In this document: positions 54,731 through 63,432 of the stretch, one piece after another
Layout of the letters: the number at the start of each line of letters is the position of its first letter
Numbering within the stretch: position 1 is the stretch's first letter
Origin: Ilumatobacteraceae bacterium
Lineage (GTDB): Bacteria > Actinomycetota > Acidimicrobiia > Acidimicrobiales > Ilumatobacteraceae
Reading direction: 5' to 3'
Length of the DNA: 64,000 bases
NCBI GenBank assembly: GCA_021298195.1
Contig: JAJTEQ010000001.1
Coordinates: 1-64,000, forward strand
The notes under the pieces: model-generated
Database searches by the model: none
What the model saw: the letters and a program-made list of their open reading frames with translations, nothing else
Told to the model about the DNA's origin: nothing
Made by a program: the position numbers and the translations under genes

Positions 54731-55374
54731 TCCGCGATCCGACCCTTCGTCAACGCGTCGGCGACGATCCGGGCGATCAAGGACAGGTGCTGTCGCTCAC
54801 GGAGTCGGAACGCGCCCTTCACCCGACCACTCACGAGCGTCGCCCCGGTGTCGCGCAACGGAGCCCACACGATGTCACTCGGCGTGTTCTCGTGCGCGAC
54901 ATCGGCCGACAGATGGGAGGCGCCTTCGATGAAGGCGGACAACCACGCCAGATCGGGCACGTCACCGCTCGACGCCAGTGGCGTGTCCCGTCCGTCCTCG
55001 ATCACGACGCACCAATCGGACTCCAACATCTCACGTATCGCGACGCACGCCTCGCGCGGACGCTCGTGCGCATCCGATTCGATGATCCGTGCGGCCACCT
55101 CGAGGGCCAGCACTCCCTGATTCGAACGGTCCGTCGCCACCTCATGGACGTCCTCGATCGCCACGCCCTCCACTTGGGACACCTCGGAGATCAGCGCGTC
55201 GTGTCCGACCTCGGTGGGGAGAACGACGGTCAACTCGTCGATCGCCATCCCGGCACCACGCTCGAGGATTTCGATGCCGATGACGTCACCGTTCGCCCGT
55301 CCGATCGCGGCGGCCACCCGACCCAACGTTCCCGGGAGGTCCGGAAGCCAGAGACGCATCACCACCGTGGACAC
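54724..55374 (-). CDS. ACT-domain protein
   Basis: A 216-residue protein with an N-terminal ACT domain (RLWLPDLPGTLGRVAAAIGRANGDVIGIEILER) and a C-terminal part of unknown type (GAF-like in pattern: WCVVIEDG...GASLVSG-like...RLRERQHLSLIARIVADAL). ACT domains bind amino acids or small ligands; there is no enzyme domain here, so a regulatory role is inferred. Stand-alone gene, convergent with glpK. Confidence 0.7.
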   Translation of the reverse strand: MSTVVMRLWLPDLPGTLGRVAAAIGRANGDVIGIEILERGAGMAIDELTVVLPTEVGHDALISEVSQVEGVAIEDVHEVATDRSNQGVLALEVAARIIESDAHERPREACVAIREMLESDWCVVIEDGRDTPLASSGDVPDLAWLSAFIEGASHLSADVAHENTPSDIVWAPLRDTGATLVSGRVKGAFRLRERQHLSLIARIVADALTKGRIADQ

Positions 55375-55393
55375 GAGTCGAGGCTAACCACCA

Positions 55394-55405
55394 CCCCCGC
55401 GGGGG
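55394..55405 (-). terminator. GC-rich palindrome after the ROK kinase gene
   Basis: CCCCCGCGGGGG (55394-55405) lies just downstream of the ROK gene stop. It can form a short GC stem in RNA with T-richer bases after it (TGGTGGTTAG). It may be a weak terminator; the loop is very short. Confidence 0.25.
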
Positions 55406-55415
55406 CGTCGGGGAA

Positions 55416-56351
55416 TTAGGCCGACATCGACATCGTGGCCAGGGACGCGGCCCCGACCGCTCCGGCCACCTCACCGAATCGCGCGATCTCGAGTCGTGGA
55501 TGCGGGCGCAGATCCGGCGAGTACAGCAAGCGCGCGAAGTGATGGCGCACCGGATCCATGAGAACCTCGCGCGACGCGGTGAGTCCCCCACCGATCACGA
55601 TGCACGAGGGGTCGAGGATGTTGGCCAAACCAACCAGACCGAGGGCCACCCAATGAGCGAATTCGTCCACCACGCCCGTGGCCTCGACGTCTCCGCGACC
55701 GGCCAACATGCACACGTGCTCTCCGCGCACGTCGCTCACGTCATCGACGAGGGTCGTGATGGCGTTCAAGCCGCCGGCGCGCACGACGGCTCGTGCCATG
55801 GCACCCAACGCCGTGCCGGACGCGAACCGTTCCCAACAACCCCGTCGACCACACGGACACGCGGGACCGTTCGGGTCGATCACCATGTGCCCCACCTCAC
55901 CGGCGAATCCGTTGGTGCCCCGCACGACGCGATCGTCGACGATCAATCCGCCACCGATTCCGGTTCCCAACGTGACGACCACGGCATCACGATGTCCCCG
56001 GGCGGCGCCCGCCCGCCACTCGGCCACCGCGGCACAGGTCGCATCGTTGTCGACGACCACCGAATGACCGAGACGAGCGGTCAGCATTCCCGCCACGTCG
56101 AAGTCGGCGACGTCGGTGAGATTCGGCGAGGCGCGAATCACACCCTGTCGGGTCACGAGGCCGGGCACCCCCACTCCGACGGCGGGACGGTCTCCCAGTT
56201 CGCGCACGATCGCTTCCAAGGTGTCGATGATGGCCTCGGGCGACCTCGGGGTCGGGCGCCGCACCTCGGTCACCACCCGATCGTCCTCGAGGAGCACACC
56301 GAGGCATTTCGTGCCACCGACGTCGATGCCGATGGACGCGCCCGAATTCAT
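55416..56351 (-). CDS. ROK family glucokinase
   Basis: A 311-residue ROK kinase: ATP loop GIDVGGTKCLGVL, catalytic VDNDATCAAVAEW, GTGIGGGLIV, and the zinc motif CPCGRRGCWERFASG. It is close to actinobacterial glucokinase GlkA, which phosphorylates glucose with ATP. It overlaps the SRPBCC gene by 4 nt, the ROK/SRPBCC neighbourhood seen in Streptomyces. Together with PfkA it could feed glycolysis. Confidence 0.9.
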   Translation of the reverse strand: MNSGASIGIDVGGTKCLGVLLEDDRVVTEVRRPTPRSPEAIIDTLEAIVRELGDRPAVGVGVPGLVTRQGVIRASPNLTDVADFDVAGMLTARLGHSVVVDNDATCAAVAEWRAGAARGHRDAVVVTLGTGIGGGLIVDDRVVRGTNGFAGEVGHMVIDPNGPACPCGRRGCWERFASGTALGAMARAVVRAGGLNAITTLVDDVSDVRGEHVCMLAGRGDVEATGVVDEFAHWVALGLVGLANILDPSCIVIGGGLTASREVLMDPVRHHFARLLYSPDLRPHPRLEIARFGEVAGAVGAASLATMSMSA

Positions 56352-56785
56352 CGGCGGGCTTCGGCCCGCACCTTCAACTCCTTGACGGTGTTGAGGATGC
56401 GCACCTCGGCGCGGCGCTTCACGAAGCCCGGCAGAGGGATGATCAACTCGATCGACAAGTTGTAGGTCAGAACCACGCCGCCGCTGGTGTCGGGGGCGAA
56501 CATGTACGCACCGTCGACGCCGCGCATGATGTCACCTTTGATCAATCGCCACGACAGACGATGCGGAGCGGCGCTGTAGTCGTACTCCAAGGTGTAATGC
56601 GTGCTCCGACCGAGAGCGGACGTGCGGTATTCGACCTGGGTGGCGCGGCCCTGGTCGTCACGAGCCAGCACCACGGCCGACTTGACGTCGGTCCACTCCG
56701 GGTAACGCTCGTAGTCCGTCGCGATACCCCAACAGGTTTCCAGAGGTGCATCGATGGAGATCGTCAGAGACGCCGTGTCGGCCAT
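56348..56785 (-). CDS. SRPBCC (START-like/polyketide cyclase) protein
   Basis: A 145-residue single-domain protein (TISIDAPLETCWGIATDYERYPEWTDVKSAVV at the start, ALGRSTHYTLEYDY, then the C-terminal amphipathic helix). SRPBCC domains bind hydrophobic ligands. Homologues are next to pimB-like and ROK genes in mycobacteria (Rv2185c region). No enzyme activity is assigned. Confidence 0.83.
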   Translation of the reverse strand: MADTASLTISIDAPLETCWGIATDYERYPEWTDVKSAVVLARDDQGRATQVEYRTSALGRSTHYTLEYDYSAAPHRLSWRLIKGDIMRGVDGAYMFAPDTSGGVVLTYNLSIELIIPLPGFVKRRAEVRILNTVKELKVRAEARR

Positions 56786-56794
56786 GTTCTAGTT

Positions 56795-57298
56795 CTAGCC
56801 GATTTCGTCGTCGTCGGAGCGCCTCCGCCGGGGGCCGAAGGTCCCGTGGATCGCGGCCCACAATCCGTTGAGACCCAACCCGAACATCGGAACGAGAACC
56901 CCGAACGCCAGCGACGAACCCGGCGAGGAGCCCGATGTCGCGGTCGGCGACGGAGTGCTCAACCGCGACATGGCGGTACCCACGGCGACCACGGTCTGCA
57001 CCAGCAAACAGAGGTTCATGGTCCTCTTGACGTCGCGAGGCACGGCGGGACCCAACAAGAAGTAGAGCTCGGCGACCGACAACTCGTCCTGTCGACTGCG
57101 TTGAACCGCCACCCAGTAGCCCCACAAGAACGCCGCCACACCCACGGCGAACAACGCCAGGTCGACCACGACCCCTTGCACCTTGGCCGGACCATCGAAC
57201 ACGATCGCGGCGAGCACGGCCGACGCCGAGAAGACAGCGGTGCCGATGACGTCGAGTCGCACGATGCGACGACTCGACAAGAACTCCGCTCCGTTCAT
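56795..57298 (-). CDS. Four-helix membrane protein, conserved next to the PimB-like enzyme
   Basis: A 167-residue protein with about four membrane helices (VIGTAVFSASAVLAAIVF, VVDLALFAVGVAAFLWGYWVAV, LCLLVQTVVAVGTAM, FGVLVPMFGLGLNGLWAAIHG) and an Arg/Asp tail. It overlaps the glycosyltransferase by 4 nt and lies 9 nt before the SRPBCC gene; the trio looks like one operon. Function unknown. Confidence 0.75.
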   Translation of the reverse strand: MNGAEFLSSRRIVRLDVIGTAVFSASAVLAAIVFDGPAKVQGVVVDLALFAVGVAAFLWGYWVAVQRSRQDELSVAELYFLLGPAVPRDVKRTMNLCLLVQTVVAVGTAMSRLSTPSPTATSGSSPGSSLAFGVLVPMFGLGLNGLWAAIHGTFGPRRRRSDDDEIG

Positions 57299-58416
57299 TC
57301 GTCCACCCCCAAGGCATTACCGAGACGCGCGGCCAAGATGTCGTAGGAGAATCGACCGATCGCGCGTTCCCGCGATGCCCGACTCATGGCCGTGCGCAGA
57401 TCCGGATCGTCGAGCAGTTGAGCCACCCGACGCACGACCTCGTTCACGTCGTTGGGGTCGTCGACGACGAAACCCGTTTCGCCATGAGCCACGGCCTCGG
57501 CCGCTCCACCGCTCTTTCCGGCGATCTGGGGCACGCCACAGGCGGCGGCCTCGACGAAGACGATGCCGAAGCCCTCCTGCTCGAGGCCGCCCCAGCGGTT
57601 CCGGCACATCATCGCCGACACGTCGGCGCAACCGTACAAACGAGGCAGATCGTCGTGGGACACCCGTCCCATGAAACGAACCGGTGCCGACAGCGAGAGC
57701 GCGAGCTTCTCGAGACGTTCGCGGTCGCGACCCGCACCAGCGATCGCCAACACCAGACGCGGCCGAAACGGCGACAGGGCCGCCACGGCTCGGATGACCG
57801 TGTCGAAACCCTTGCGGGGAACCAAGCGGCTGATGCCCACGACGATCTCGGCGTCAGCCGCGAAACCGAAGTGTCTCCGAGCGGTCAGTCGTTCGTCCTC
57901 GGTCAACGGGCGGAACCGCTCGACGTCGACACCGGGAGGTACCACCGTCATCGGCAGTTCACGTCCCGCCGCGTGCTCGGCCTCGCTGGCCGGGTAGCCA
58001 CCCGCGGCGATCACGTGCCGTGCTCCGCGCAACACCCGCCCGAGAAGTTGCTTGGAACCCGGCAAGCGTCCCGGGACCGTCACTTCGGCTCCGTGCAACA
58101 CCACGTCGTAGGGGCGATCGATCCACGGGCCGACCAGGCCGAGCGGAATCGCGGGGTCCAGCACCACCCGTTCGGCGCCGACGCGTTCGGCCATCTCGTT
58201 GATGCGCCGCACCATGAACGGCTGCGGCAACAACACCGGTTCGCGGGTGCGCTCGATCTGGAACGCTTGGGCGGCGTCGAACTCGGCGGCCCCCTCGTAC
58301 GGACTGGTCAACACCGCGAAGGACTCGGGTGGCAAACGACGCCACCACTCCCACAACAACGACTGGATACCACCGATCTTGGGCGGAAAATCGTTGGTGA
58401 CCAACAGATGCTTCAC
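57295..58416 (-). CDS. PimB-like GT4 mannosyltransferase
   Basis: A 373-residue GT4 protein with LLVTNDFPPKIGGIQSLLWEWWRRLP (acceptor-binding), VVLHGAEVTVPGRL, the donor-side SRLVPRKGFDTVIRAV and the E-x7-E motif EQEGFGIVFVEAAACG. It resembles PimB', which adds mannose from GDP-mannose to phosphatidylinositol monomannoside. PimA is not in this window. With the Ppm1-like enzyme this suggests mannosylated envelope lipids. Confidence 0.8.
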   Translation of the reverse strand: MKHLLVTNDFPPKIGGIQSLLWEWWRRLPPESFAVLTSPYEGAAEFDAAQAFQIERTREPVLLPQPFMVRRINEMAERVGAERVVLDPAIPLGLVGPWIDRPYDVVLHGAEVTVPGRLPGSKQLLGRVLRGARHVIAAGGYPASEAEHAAGRELPMTVVPPGVDVERFRPLTEDERLTARRHFGFAADAEIVVGISRLVPRKGFDTVIRAVAALSPFRPRLVLAIAGAGRDRERLEKLALSLSAPVRFMGRVSHDDLPRLYGCADVSAMMCRNRWGGLEQEGFGIVFVEAAACGVPQIAGKSGGAAEAVAHGETGFVVDDPNDVNEVVRRVAQLLDDPDLRTAMSRASRERAIGRFSYDILAARLGNALGVDE

Positions 58417-58423
58417 GCGACAC

Positions 58424-59584
58424 TCATCTCGGATTCACCGGGCCGAGCCACTCGGCACGGACCACGACGTCGGGATCGTCGCGCACGGAGTCGGCCAGGT
58501 CGTCGAGCCCGAGCCTCCTCGCCACCCACAGGGCATGGGCGCGCAGGATCGGGACATCACTTCCAAGGTAGTGGCGCAGCAACGACCGAACCGAGTCATC
58601 CACGGGGACGGGTGCCACATTGCCCAGGATGATGAGGGCGTTGCGTCGCAACCACATCGGGTCGCGATCGGCCAGGTACCAACGTCCGTACAACTCGATC
58701 AAACGGTCGTCGTCGACGCGCAGGATCTCGAGCAGATCCACGTGCTGCCCCGGCCCGATTGCGACCGGCAGTTCGGCGGCGTCGCGCGGGCGATGTCGCG
58801 GTGCCAACCTCACGTTGGGCGGACACGTGCTCTGACAGTCGTCACAGCCGTAGATGCGATCGCCCAGGGACTCCCGGAACTCCACGGGGAAGACGCCCGG
58901 CTTCTGCACCAACCAGGCCAGGCAACGACGGGCGTCGACCACCCCGATGTCGACGATGGCCGCGGTGGGACAGGCATCGATGCAAAGACGGCACGTTCCA
59001 CAACCGTCGGGCGCCGGTTGGGTCGCCGGAGCGAACTCGGCGGTGGTGACGATCGAACCCAGACTGAAGAAACTTCCCGCGCCGGGCAACAACAAGTTCG
59101 CGTTCTTGCCGAACCAACCGAGGCCGGCGCGATGTGCCACCTCACGATCGACGAGGTCGTTCTCGTCGGCGAAGACCACCGCGCGATGCCCGTCGGCGCG
59201 GAGTCGAAGCGCGATCTTCTGCAAGGCCTGACGCAAGGGCGTGTACTGATCGATGCGGGCGTAGCGAGCGACGGTGGCGCTCAGATGGGTGGGCGGTTCC
59301 TCGTCGGGCACGTTGTAGCTGCGGGCGGCCACGATGACCGAGCGCGCACCGTCGACCGCTCGTCGCGGATCGGTGGAACGCTCCGGGTTACGAAACGTGA
59401 AGCCCATGGTGTCGGACAACCCACGGTCGACCCGATCGTGAAGGGCGACTCGGGCCCGCTCGAGAACCGTCGCATCGGTGAAACCGACGCGGTCCAGACC
59501 CAATTCCCGCGCCATCTCGATGATCGATGCGGCGTACTCGGCCGGCACCGGTTCCGAACGGAGGTTGTGATCATCCGGAGGCAC
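58424..59584 (-). CDS. queG: Epoxyqueuosine reductase (QueG)
   Basis: QueG reduces epoxyqueuosine to queuosine in tRNA using cobalamin and two 4Fe-4S clusters. The 386-residue protein has the two ferredoxin-type clusters CGTCRLCIDACPT and YGCDDCQSTCPPN, and HEAT-like C-terminal repeats (PMWLRRNALIILGN). The N-terminal half is the QueG/DUF1730 domain (DRVGFTDATV). The start is set at the GTG 59582-59584, which overlaps the upstream gene by 14 nt. No other queuosine gene is in this window. Confidence 0.88.
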   Translation of the reverse strand: MPPDDHNLRSEPVPAEYAASIIEMARELGLDRVGFTDATVLERARVALHDRVDRGLSDTMGFTFRNPERSTDPRRAVDGARSVIVAARSYNVPDEEPPTHLSATVARYARIDQYTPLRQALQKIALRLRADGHRAVVFADENDLVDREVAHRAGLGWFGKNANLLLPGAGSFFSLGSIVTTAEFAPATQPAPDGCGTCRLCIDACPTAAIVDIGVVDARRCLAWLVQKPGVFPVEFRESLGDRIYGCDDCQSTCPPNVRLAPRHRPRDAAELPVAIGPGQHVDLLEILRVDDDRLIELYGRWYLADRDPMWLRRNALIILGNVAPVPVDDSVRSLLRHYLGSDVPILRAHALWVARRLGLDDLADSVRDDPDVVVRAEWLGPVNPR

Positions 59585-59834
59585 GGTGACGAAGCGTAGG
59601 CACCAAACCCGCCTCACCGAGCGCCTTCAGGGCACGAATCTCGTTCAAGTCGAGGATGACCGCCGTCGTCGAGGTCGGTTCGTGATCCAACAGGAACGAC
59701 ATCACGCAATCGGCGCAGGCGTCGGACTCGTGCATGACGCACGTGTCGCAATCGATCACGAGCGCGTCGGCGGGTTCCACCTCGTCGACGGAATCGGACG
59801 ATTGGACGGGGATGCGTCGCGGGAAGCTGCTCAT
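59571..59834 (-). CDS. Small CxxC-CxxC conserved protein
   Basis: An 87-residue protein with CDTC (about 29-32) and CADC (about 39-42), two CxxC pairs 6 residues apart, followed by VMSFLLDHEP and a Leu-rich C-terminus. The pattern could bind zinc or an Fe-S cluster; no function is known. Overlaps queG, so a shared pathway is possible but unproven. Confidence 0.72.
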   Translation of the reverse strand: MSSFPRRIPVQSSDSVDEVEPADALVIDCDTCVMHESDACADCVMSFLLDHEPTSTTAVILDLNEIRALKALGEAGLVPTLRHRASG

Positions 59835-59871
59835 GGCCTCACCGTGCCACGGGGGTGTGGCAGGAAGCCAG

Positions 59872-61290
59872 CTACCAGCGATCGGCGACCAATTCGGCCG
59901 CCATCATCACCGGGAGGTGGGTGTTGGCTCGGGGCAGACGGGGAAAGATGGAGGCGTCGCAGACCCGCAATCCCGCGACTCCGACCACCCGAGCGCTCGG
60001 ATCCACGACGGTCCCCGGCGCCCGGGGGTCGCCCATCGCGCACGTGCCGGCGGCGTGGACGTAGTCCCCCGTGGACACCCTCAACCACTCGCGCACGGCG
60101 TCCGATGAGGCGGTGACGTCGGCCAGCGGAGTGCCACGATCGTCGACGTAGAACTGACCGGCCATCGCCGACACCGGCGGTGAATCCAGCAGATCCAGCA
60201 ACACTCCGATTCCGACCGTCAGCGATTCCAGGTCCTCGTCGGTCGAGAGCAGATCGAAGTCGACGATCGGCTCGGCCAAGGGATCTCGCGGGTCCAAACG
60301 CACCGTTCCCCGCGACGACACCTTCATGAGGGCCACGTTGATCGCTCCGTACCCGACGGCATCGGGGCCGAGATGATTGATGGGCAGGAGCTGCAGGTCC
60401 GCGGCGTGGCGTCCACTGCTGAAACGGGCCACCGCCGACACGGCCAACGAGTGCGGATCCCGCGGATCCTTCAACGCCACCGTGATCGACGCCGACGGAT
60501 GGTCCTGCAACCCCGCGCCGATCCCGGGACGCTCGATGCCGCTGCGCAACAGGATCGTCGGCGAATGAATGGCTCCGGCGGCCAACACGACCTCGCGCGC
60601 TCCGATCTCCGTTCCATCCACCAAGAGCACGCCCACGGCCCGACCATGTTCGATCATCACACGATCGACCACGGCATGGGTTCGCACTTCCACCTTGTCG
60701 CGACGACGCGCCCGCTCCAGGTGGACATCGGCGACCGTGACCCGTCGTCCACTCGCGTCGCGCGTCAGCATCGCCGGTCCGGCGTCGGCGGGGACGCCCG
60801 ATAGCGGGTACGGCCCGCGGTGCAACGACCAGCCGTTCATCACACAGGCATCCACCAGCGCCCCTGACACCGATTCGGGTCCTTCGGGTGCGGCGCGATG
60901 AAGTGGAACCTCGAGACGCCGGAAGTACTGCTCGACGTTCGACCAACCCCACCCGACGCACCCGTGATCCCGCTCCCACGCGTCGTAGTCGCCCATCTCT
61001 CCCCACAGTGCGAGCATGGCGTTCACCGCCGACGAACCGCCCACTCCCCGACCGCGGGCGTAGGCGCGAGGCGTCTGACCCCCGGACCGACGCGCCAGAA
61101 GTTCAGCGTGGGTGCGCCCGGGCTCGGCCAATGCGTCGTAGAACGAATCACCCCTGATCGATGCGGGCGTGGTGTCCGACCGCAAATCGGGACCCGCCTC
61201 CACGACGCACACCGACAGACCTTGGGCCGACAACCGATCGGCGAGAACGCATCCCGCGGAACCGGCACCCACCACCAGAACGTCGATCAT
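59872..61290 (-). CDS. GMC family FAD oxidoreductase
   Basis: A 472-residue FAD enzyme: VLVVGAGSAGCVLADRL (FAD fold), ARGRGVGGSSAVNAMLALWGE, AAGAIHSPTILLRSGI, and the C-terminal HAAGTCAMGD and RANTHLPVMMAAELVA, with the active-site His and Asn. It resembles choline/alcohol dehydrogenase-type GMC proteins. The start is ATG 61288-61290 (MIDVLVVGAGS). Substrate unknown. Confidence 0.88.
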   Translation of the reverse strand: MIDVLVVGAGSAGCVLADRLSAQGLSVCVVEAGPDLRSDTTPASIRGDSFYDALAEPGRTHAELLARRSGGQTPRAYARGRGVGGSSAVNAMLALWGEMGDYDAWERDHGCVGWGWSNVEQYFRRLEVPLHRAAPEGPESVSGALVDACVMNGWSLHRGPYPLSGVPADAGPAMLTRDASGRRVTVADVHLERARRRDKVEVRTHAVVDRVMIEHGRAVGVLLVDGTEIGAREVVLAAGAIHSPTILLRSGIERPGIGAGLQDHPSASITVALKDPRDPHSLAVSAVARFSSGRHAADLQLLPINHLGPDAVGYGAINVALMKVSSRGTVRLDPRDPLAEPIVDFDLLSTDEDLESLTVGIGVLLDLLDSPPVSAMAGQFYVDDRGTPLADVTASSDAVREWLRVSTGDYVHAAGTCAMGDPRAPGTVVDPSARVVGVAGLRVCDASIFPRLPRANTHLPVMMAAELVADRW

Positions 61291-61327
61291 CGGGCGCGCT
61301 CCGAGCTCGACGCGCGACACCACGAGG

Positions 61328-61975
61328 TCAATGTGCGTTCGTGGACGCCGGCAAACCGGCCAGGTGCGCCGCATCGTTGTAACGAATGAGTCGCCAACGA
61401 CCGGGCTTCACCAGTTCGACCTCGGTGATCGAGGTGTTCTTGGTCCATACCTCGAAGATACCCGTGCCGGAGGTGCGCAACGATTGACGCAGGACCGTGT
61501 CGATGACACCGCCGTGGCAGAAGACGACGATGCGTCCCCCGGGGTAGCGATCCAGCAAACCACGCACGGCGTCACCCACCCGCAGTTGGAACGCGGCGAT
61601 GCTCTCTCCACCGGGGAAGGTCTCTCCGTGAGGATCGTTCTCCCAATCCGGGTCACCGAAACGCCGCTCGAACTCGTCGTAGGTGAGACCGTCGCAGATG
61701 GGACCCGGATCATGTTCGCCCAGTCCGGCTTCTTCGAGGATCTCGCTGTGCCCGAGCGCGGGCAAAACGATCTGAGCCGTCTCGCGAGCCCGGGGATAGT
61801 GACTGGCGAACACCGCATCGGCATCCATCTCGGGGTGCGTCGCCCAACGATCACGGAGACGTTCGGACTGTCGACGACCCAGATCGGACAGCCCGACGCA
61901 ACTGCGTGGTCCGCCAACCACTCGCTTCACGGTCACCTGCGACTCGCCGTGTCGCACGAAGATCAGACGCGTCAC
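61328..61975 (-). CDS. Histidine phosphatase family protein
   Basis: A 215-residue phosphoglycerate mutase-like phosphatase: LIFVRHGES (catalytic His), HYPRARETA, the second acid GLGEHDPG and VVFCHGGVIDTVL (second His). It could be a broad-specificity sugar or nucleotide phosphatase. GTG at 61973-61975, 4 nt after the VWA gene stop. Confidence 0.88.
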   Translation of the reverse strand: MTRLIFVRHGESQVTVKRVVGGPRSCVGLSDLGRRQSERLRDRWATHPEMDADAVFASHYPRARETAQIVLPALGHSEILEEAGLGEHDPGPICDGLTYDEFERRFGDPDWENDPHGETFPGGESIAAFQLRVGDAVRGLLDRYPGGRIVVFCHGGVIDTVLRQSLRTSGTGIFEVWTKNTSITEVELVKPGRWRLIRYNDAAHLAGLPASTNAH

Positions 61976-61979
61976 CGGC

Positions 61980-63416
61980 TCACACCAACTTCTCGACGAA
62001 CGCTTCCAACTGCCGCAAGTTGCGACATTCGTAGGTGCCGTCGGTGTGCGCGCCGTATTCGCCGACGATCGAGTCACCGGTGTTCCAATACGAGCGCGGC
62101 TCGGGATTCAGCCAGTACACCTGGCGGGCCTTCTGACGAATCTCCTTGATGACCCACGCTTGCGACGCGTGATAGTTGTTGCGCGCGTCACCCAGGAAGA
62201 GCACCGTGGTCTTGGGGCCAACATCCTTGCCGTACTTCTCCCAGAACACCTCGAAAGCGTGGCCATAATCGCTGTGTCCGTCGACCCACACCACGTCGGC
62301 CTCGGTGTTGACGCGATGGATGGCCTCACTGATGTCCTCGGTGCCCTTGAAGAAATCCGTCACCTCGTCGATGCCGTCGATGAAGACGAACGAGCGCACC
62401 TTGGAGAACTGGTTCTGGATCGCGTACACCAACATCAACGTGAAACGAGCGAAGGCCGCGACGCTGCCCGAGATGTCGGCCACCACCATCAATTCGGGCT
62501 TGGCCGGCCGCGGATACTTGAACTTCGGCTCGGCCGGGGTGCCTCCGTAGGACAACGAGTGTCGCACGGTGTTGCGGAAATCGAGCGGGCCCTTGCGACC
62601 GTGTCGGCGCTTTCGGGCCAAGCGCGCGGCCAGTTTGCGGGTGAGGGGATACAAAGACTTCTTCAGGGCCTGCATCTCGTCACGACTGGCGTGCATGAAC
62701 TCGACGTCTTCCGGTAACGGCTTGCGCAACGTCTTGGCCATCGCCTCGGCGCCACGATCGGCGACCAAACGTCGACGAATCTCGGCCTCGATCTCTTTCT
62801 TGAACTGCTCGATGCGACTCTCGTACTCGTCCTTCTCGAGACGCTCCTCGAGCGCGGTGAGTTCTCCCCCGACCTCCTGACGGCTGGCATCCATCAGCTT
62901 TTGCAGCATGCCCTCGAGATCGAGGTTCCGCAGGGTTCGGTACAGGTAGTACGTTCCGCCCACCGGACGTCCGGGCTCCATTCCGGCGAAACGTTGGACC
63001 GACTGCTTGGCCAAGGCGCGCATGAGGGCCTGATCACCGTTCAGGAGGGCCTGCATCAACATCTGGGCGATCTCTTCGGGCGTGAGGGCGTCCATTCCGC
63101 CCGAGGAGCCCCGACCGTCACCCTCCTTCATCTGCTCCTGCATCTCGCGCCACATCTGCTCGAGTTCGTCCTCGGACCCCTCGACCAACTTGTACTCCGG
63201 ACCCCGCATCGAGAAGTAGACCTCGAAAACGGTTTCGAACGAGCGCCAGTGCGAACTGTTCTTCACCAACGTCGCCCCCAACGCGTACTTGAACGCGTCA
63301 CGGTCCTCGATCGGGATGTGTTGCACCGCCTCCATGGCGTCGAGGTTCTCGGTCAACGACACCGGGAGCCCGGCATTGCGGAGCTCGGTGACGAAGCCGG
63401 CGAGAAGGTCGAGCAC
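61980..63416 (-). CDS. CoxE-like VWA domain protein
   Basis: A 478-residue protein (starts MLDLLAGFVTELRNAGLPVSLTENLDAMEAV) with a long helical, charged region and a C-terminal VWA domain (MIDAS DISGS in MVVADISGSVAAFARFT; conserved FLGDARNNY). It is the CoxE family, linked to maturation of CO dehydrogenase or other metalloenzymes by a partner MoxR/CoxD ATPase, which lies directly upstream. The cofactor target is not in this window. Confidence 0.88.
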   Translation of the reverse strand: MLDLLAGFVTELRNAGLPVSLTENLDAMEAVQHIPIEDRDAFKYALGATLVKNSSHWRSFETVFEVYFSMRGPEYKLVEGSEDELEQMWREMQEQMKEGDGRGSSGGMDALTPEEIAQMLMQALLNGDQALMRALAKQSVQRFAGMEPGRPVGGTYYLYRTLRNLDLEGMLQKLMDASRQEVGGELTALEERLEKDEYESRIEQFKKEIEAEIRRRLVADRGAEAMAKTLRKPLPEDVEFMHASRDEMQALKKSLYPLTRKLAARLARKRRHGRKGPLDFRNTVRHSLSYGGTPAEPKFKYPRPAKPELMVVADISGSVAAFARFTLMLVYAIQNQFSKVRSFVFIDGIDEVTDFFKGTEDISEAIHRVNTEADVVWVDGHSDYGHAFEVFWEKYGKDVGPKTTVLFLGDARNNYHASQAWVIKEIRQKARQVYWLNPEPRSYWNTGDSIVGEYGAHTDGTYECRNLRQLEAFVEKLV

Positions 63417-63432
63417 GGTGGCGGTCCTGGCC

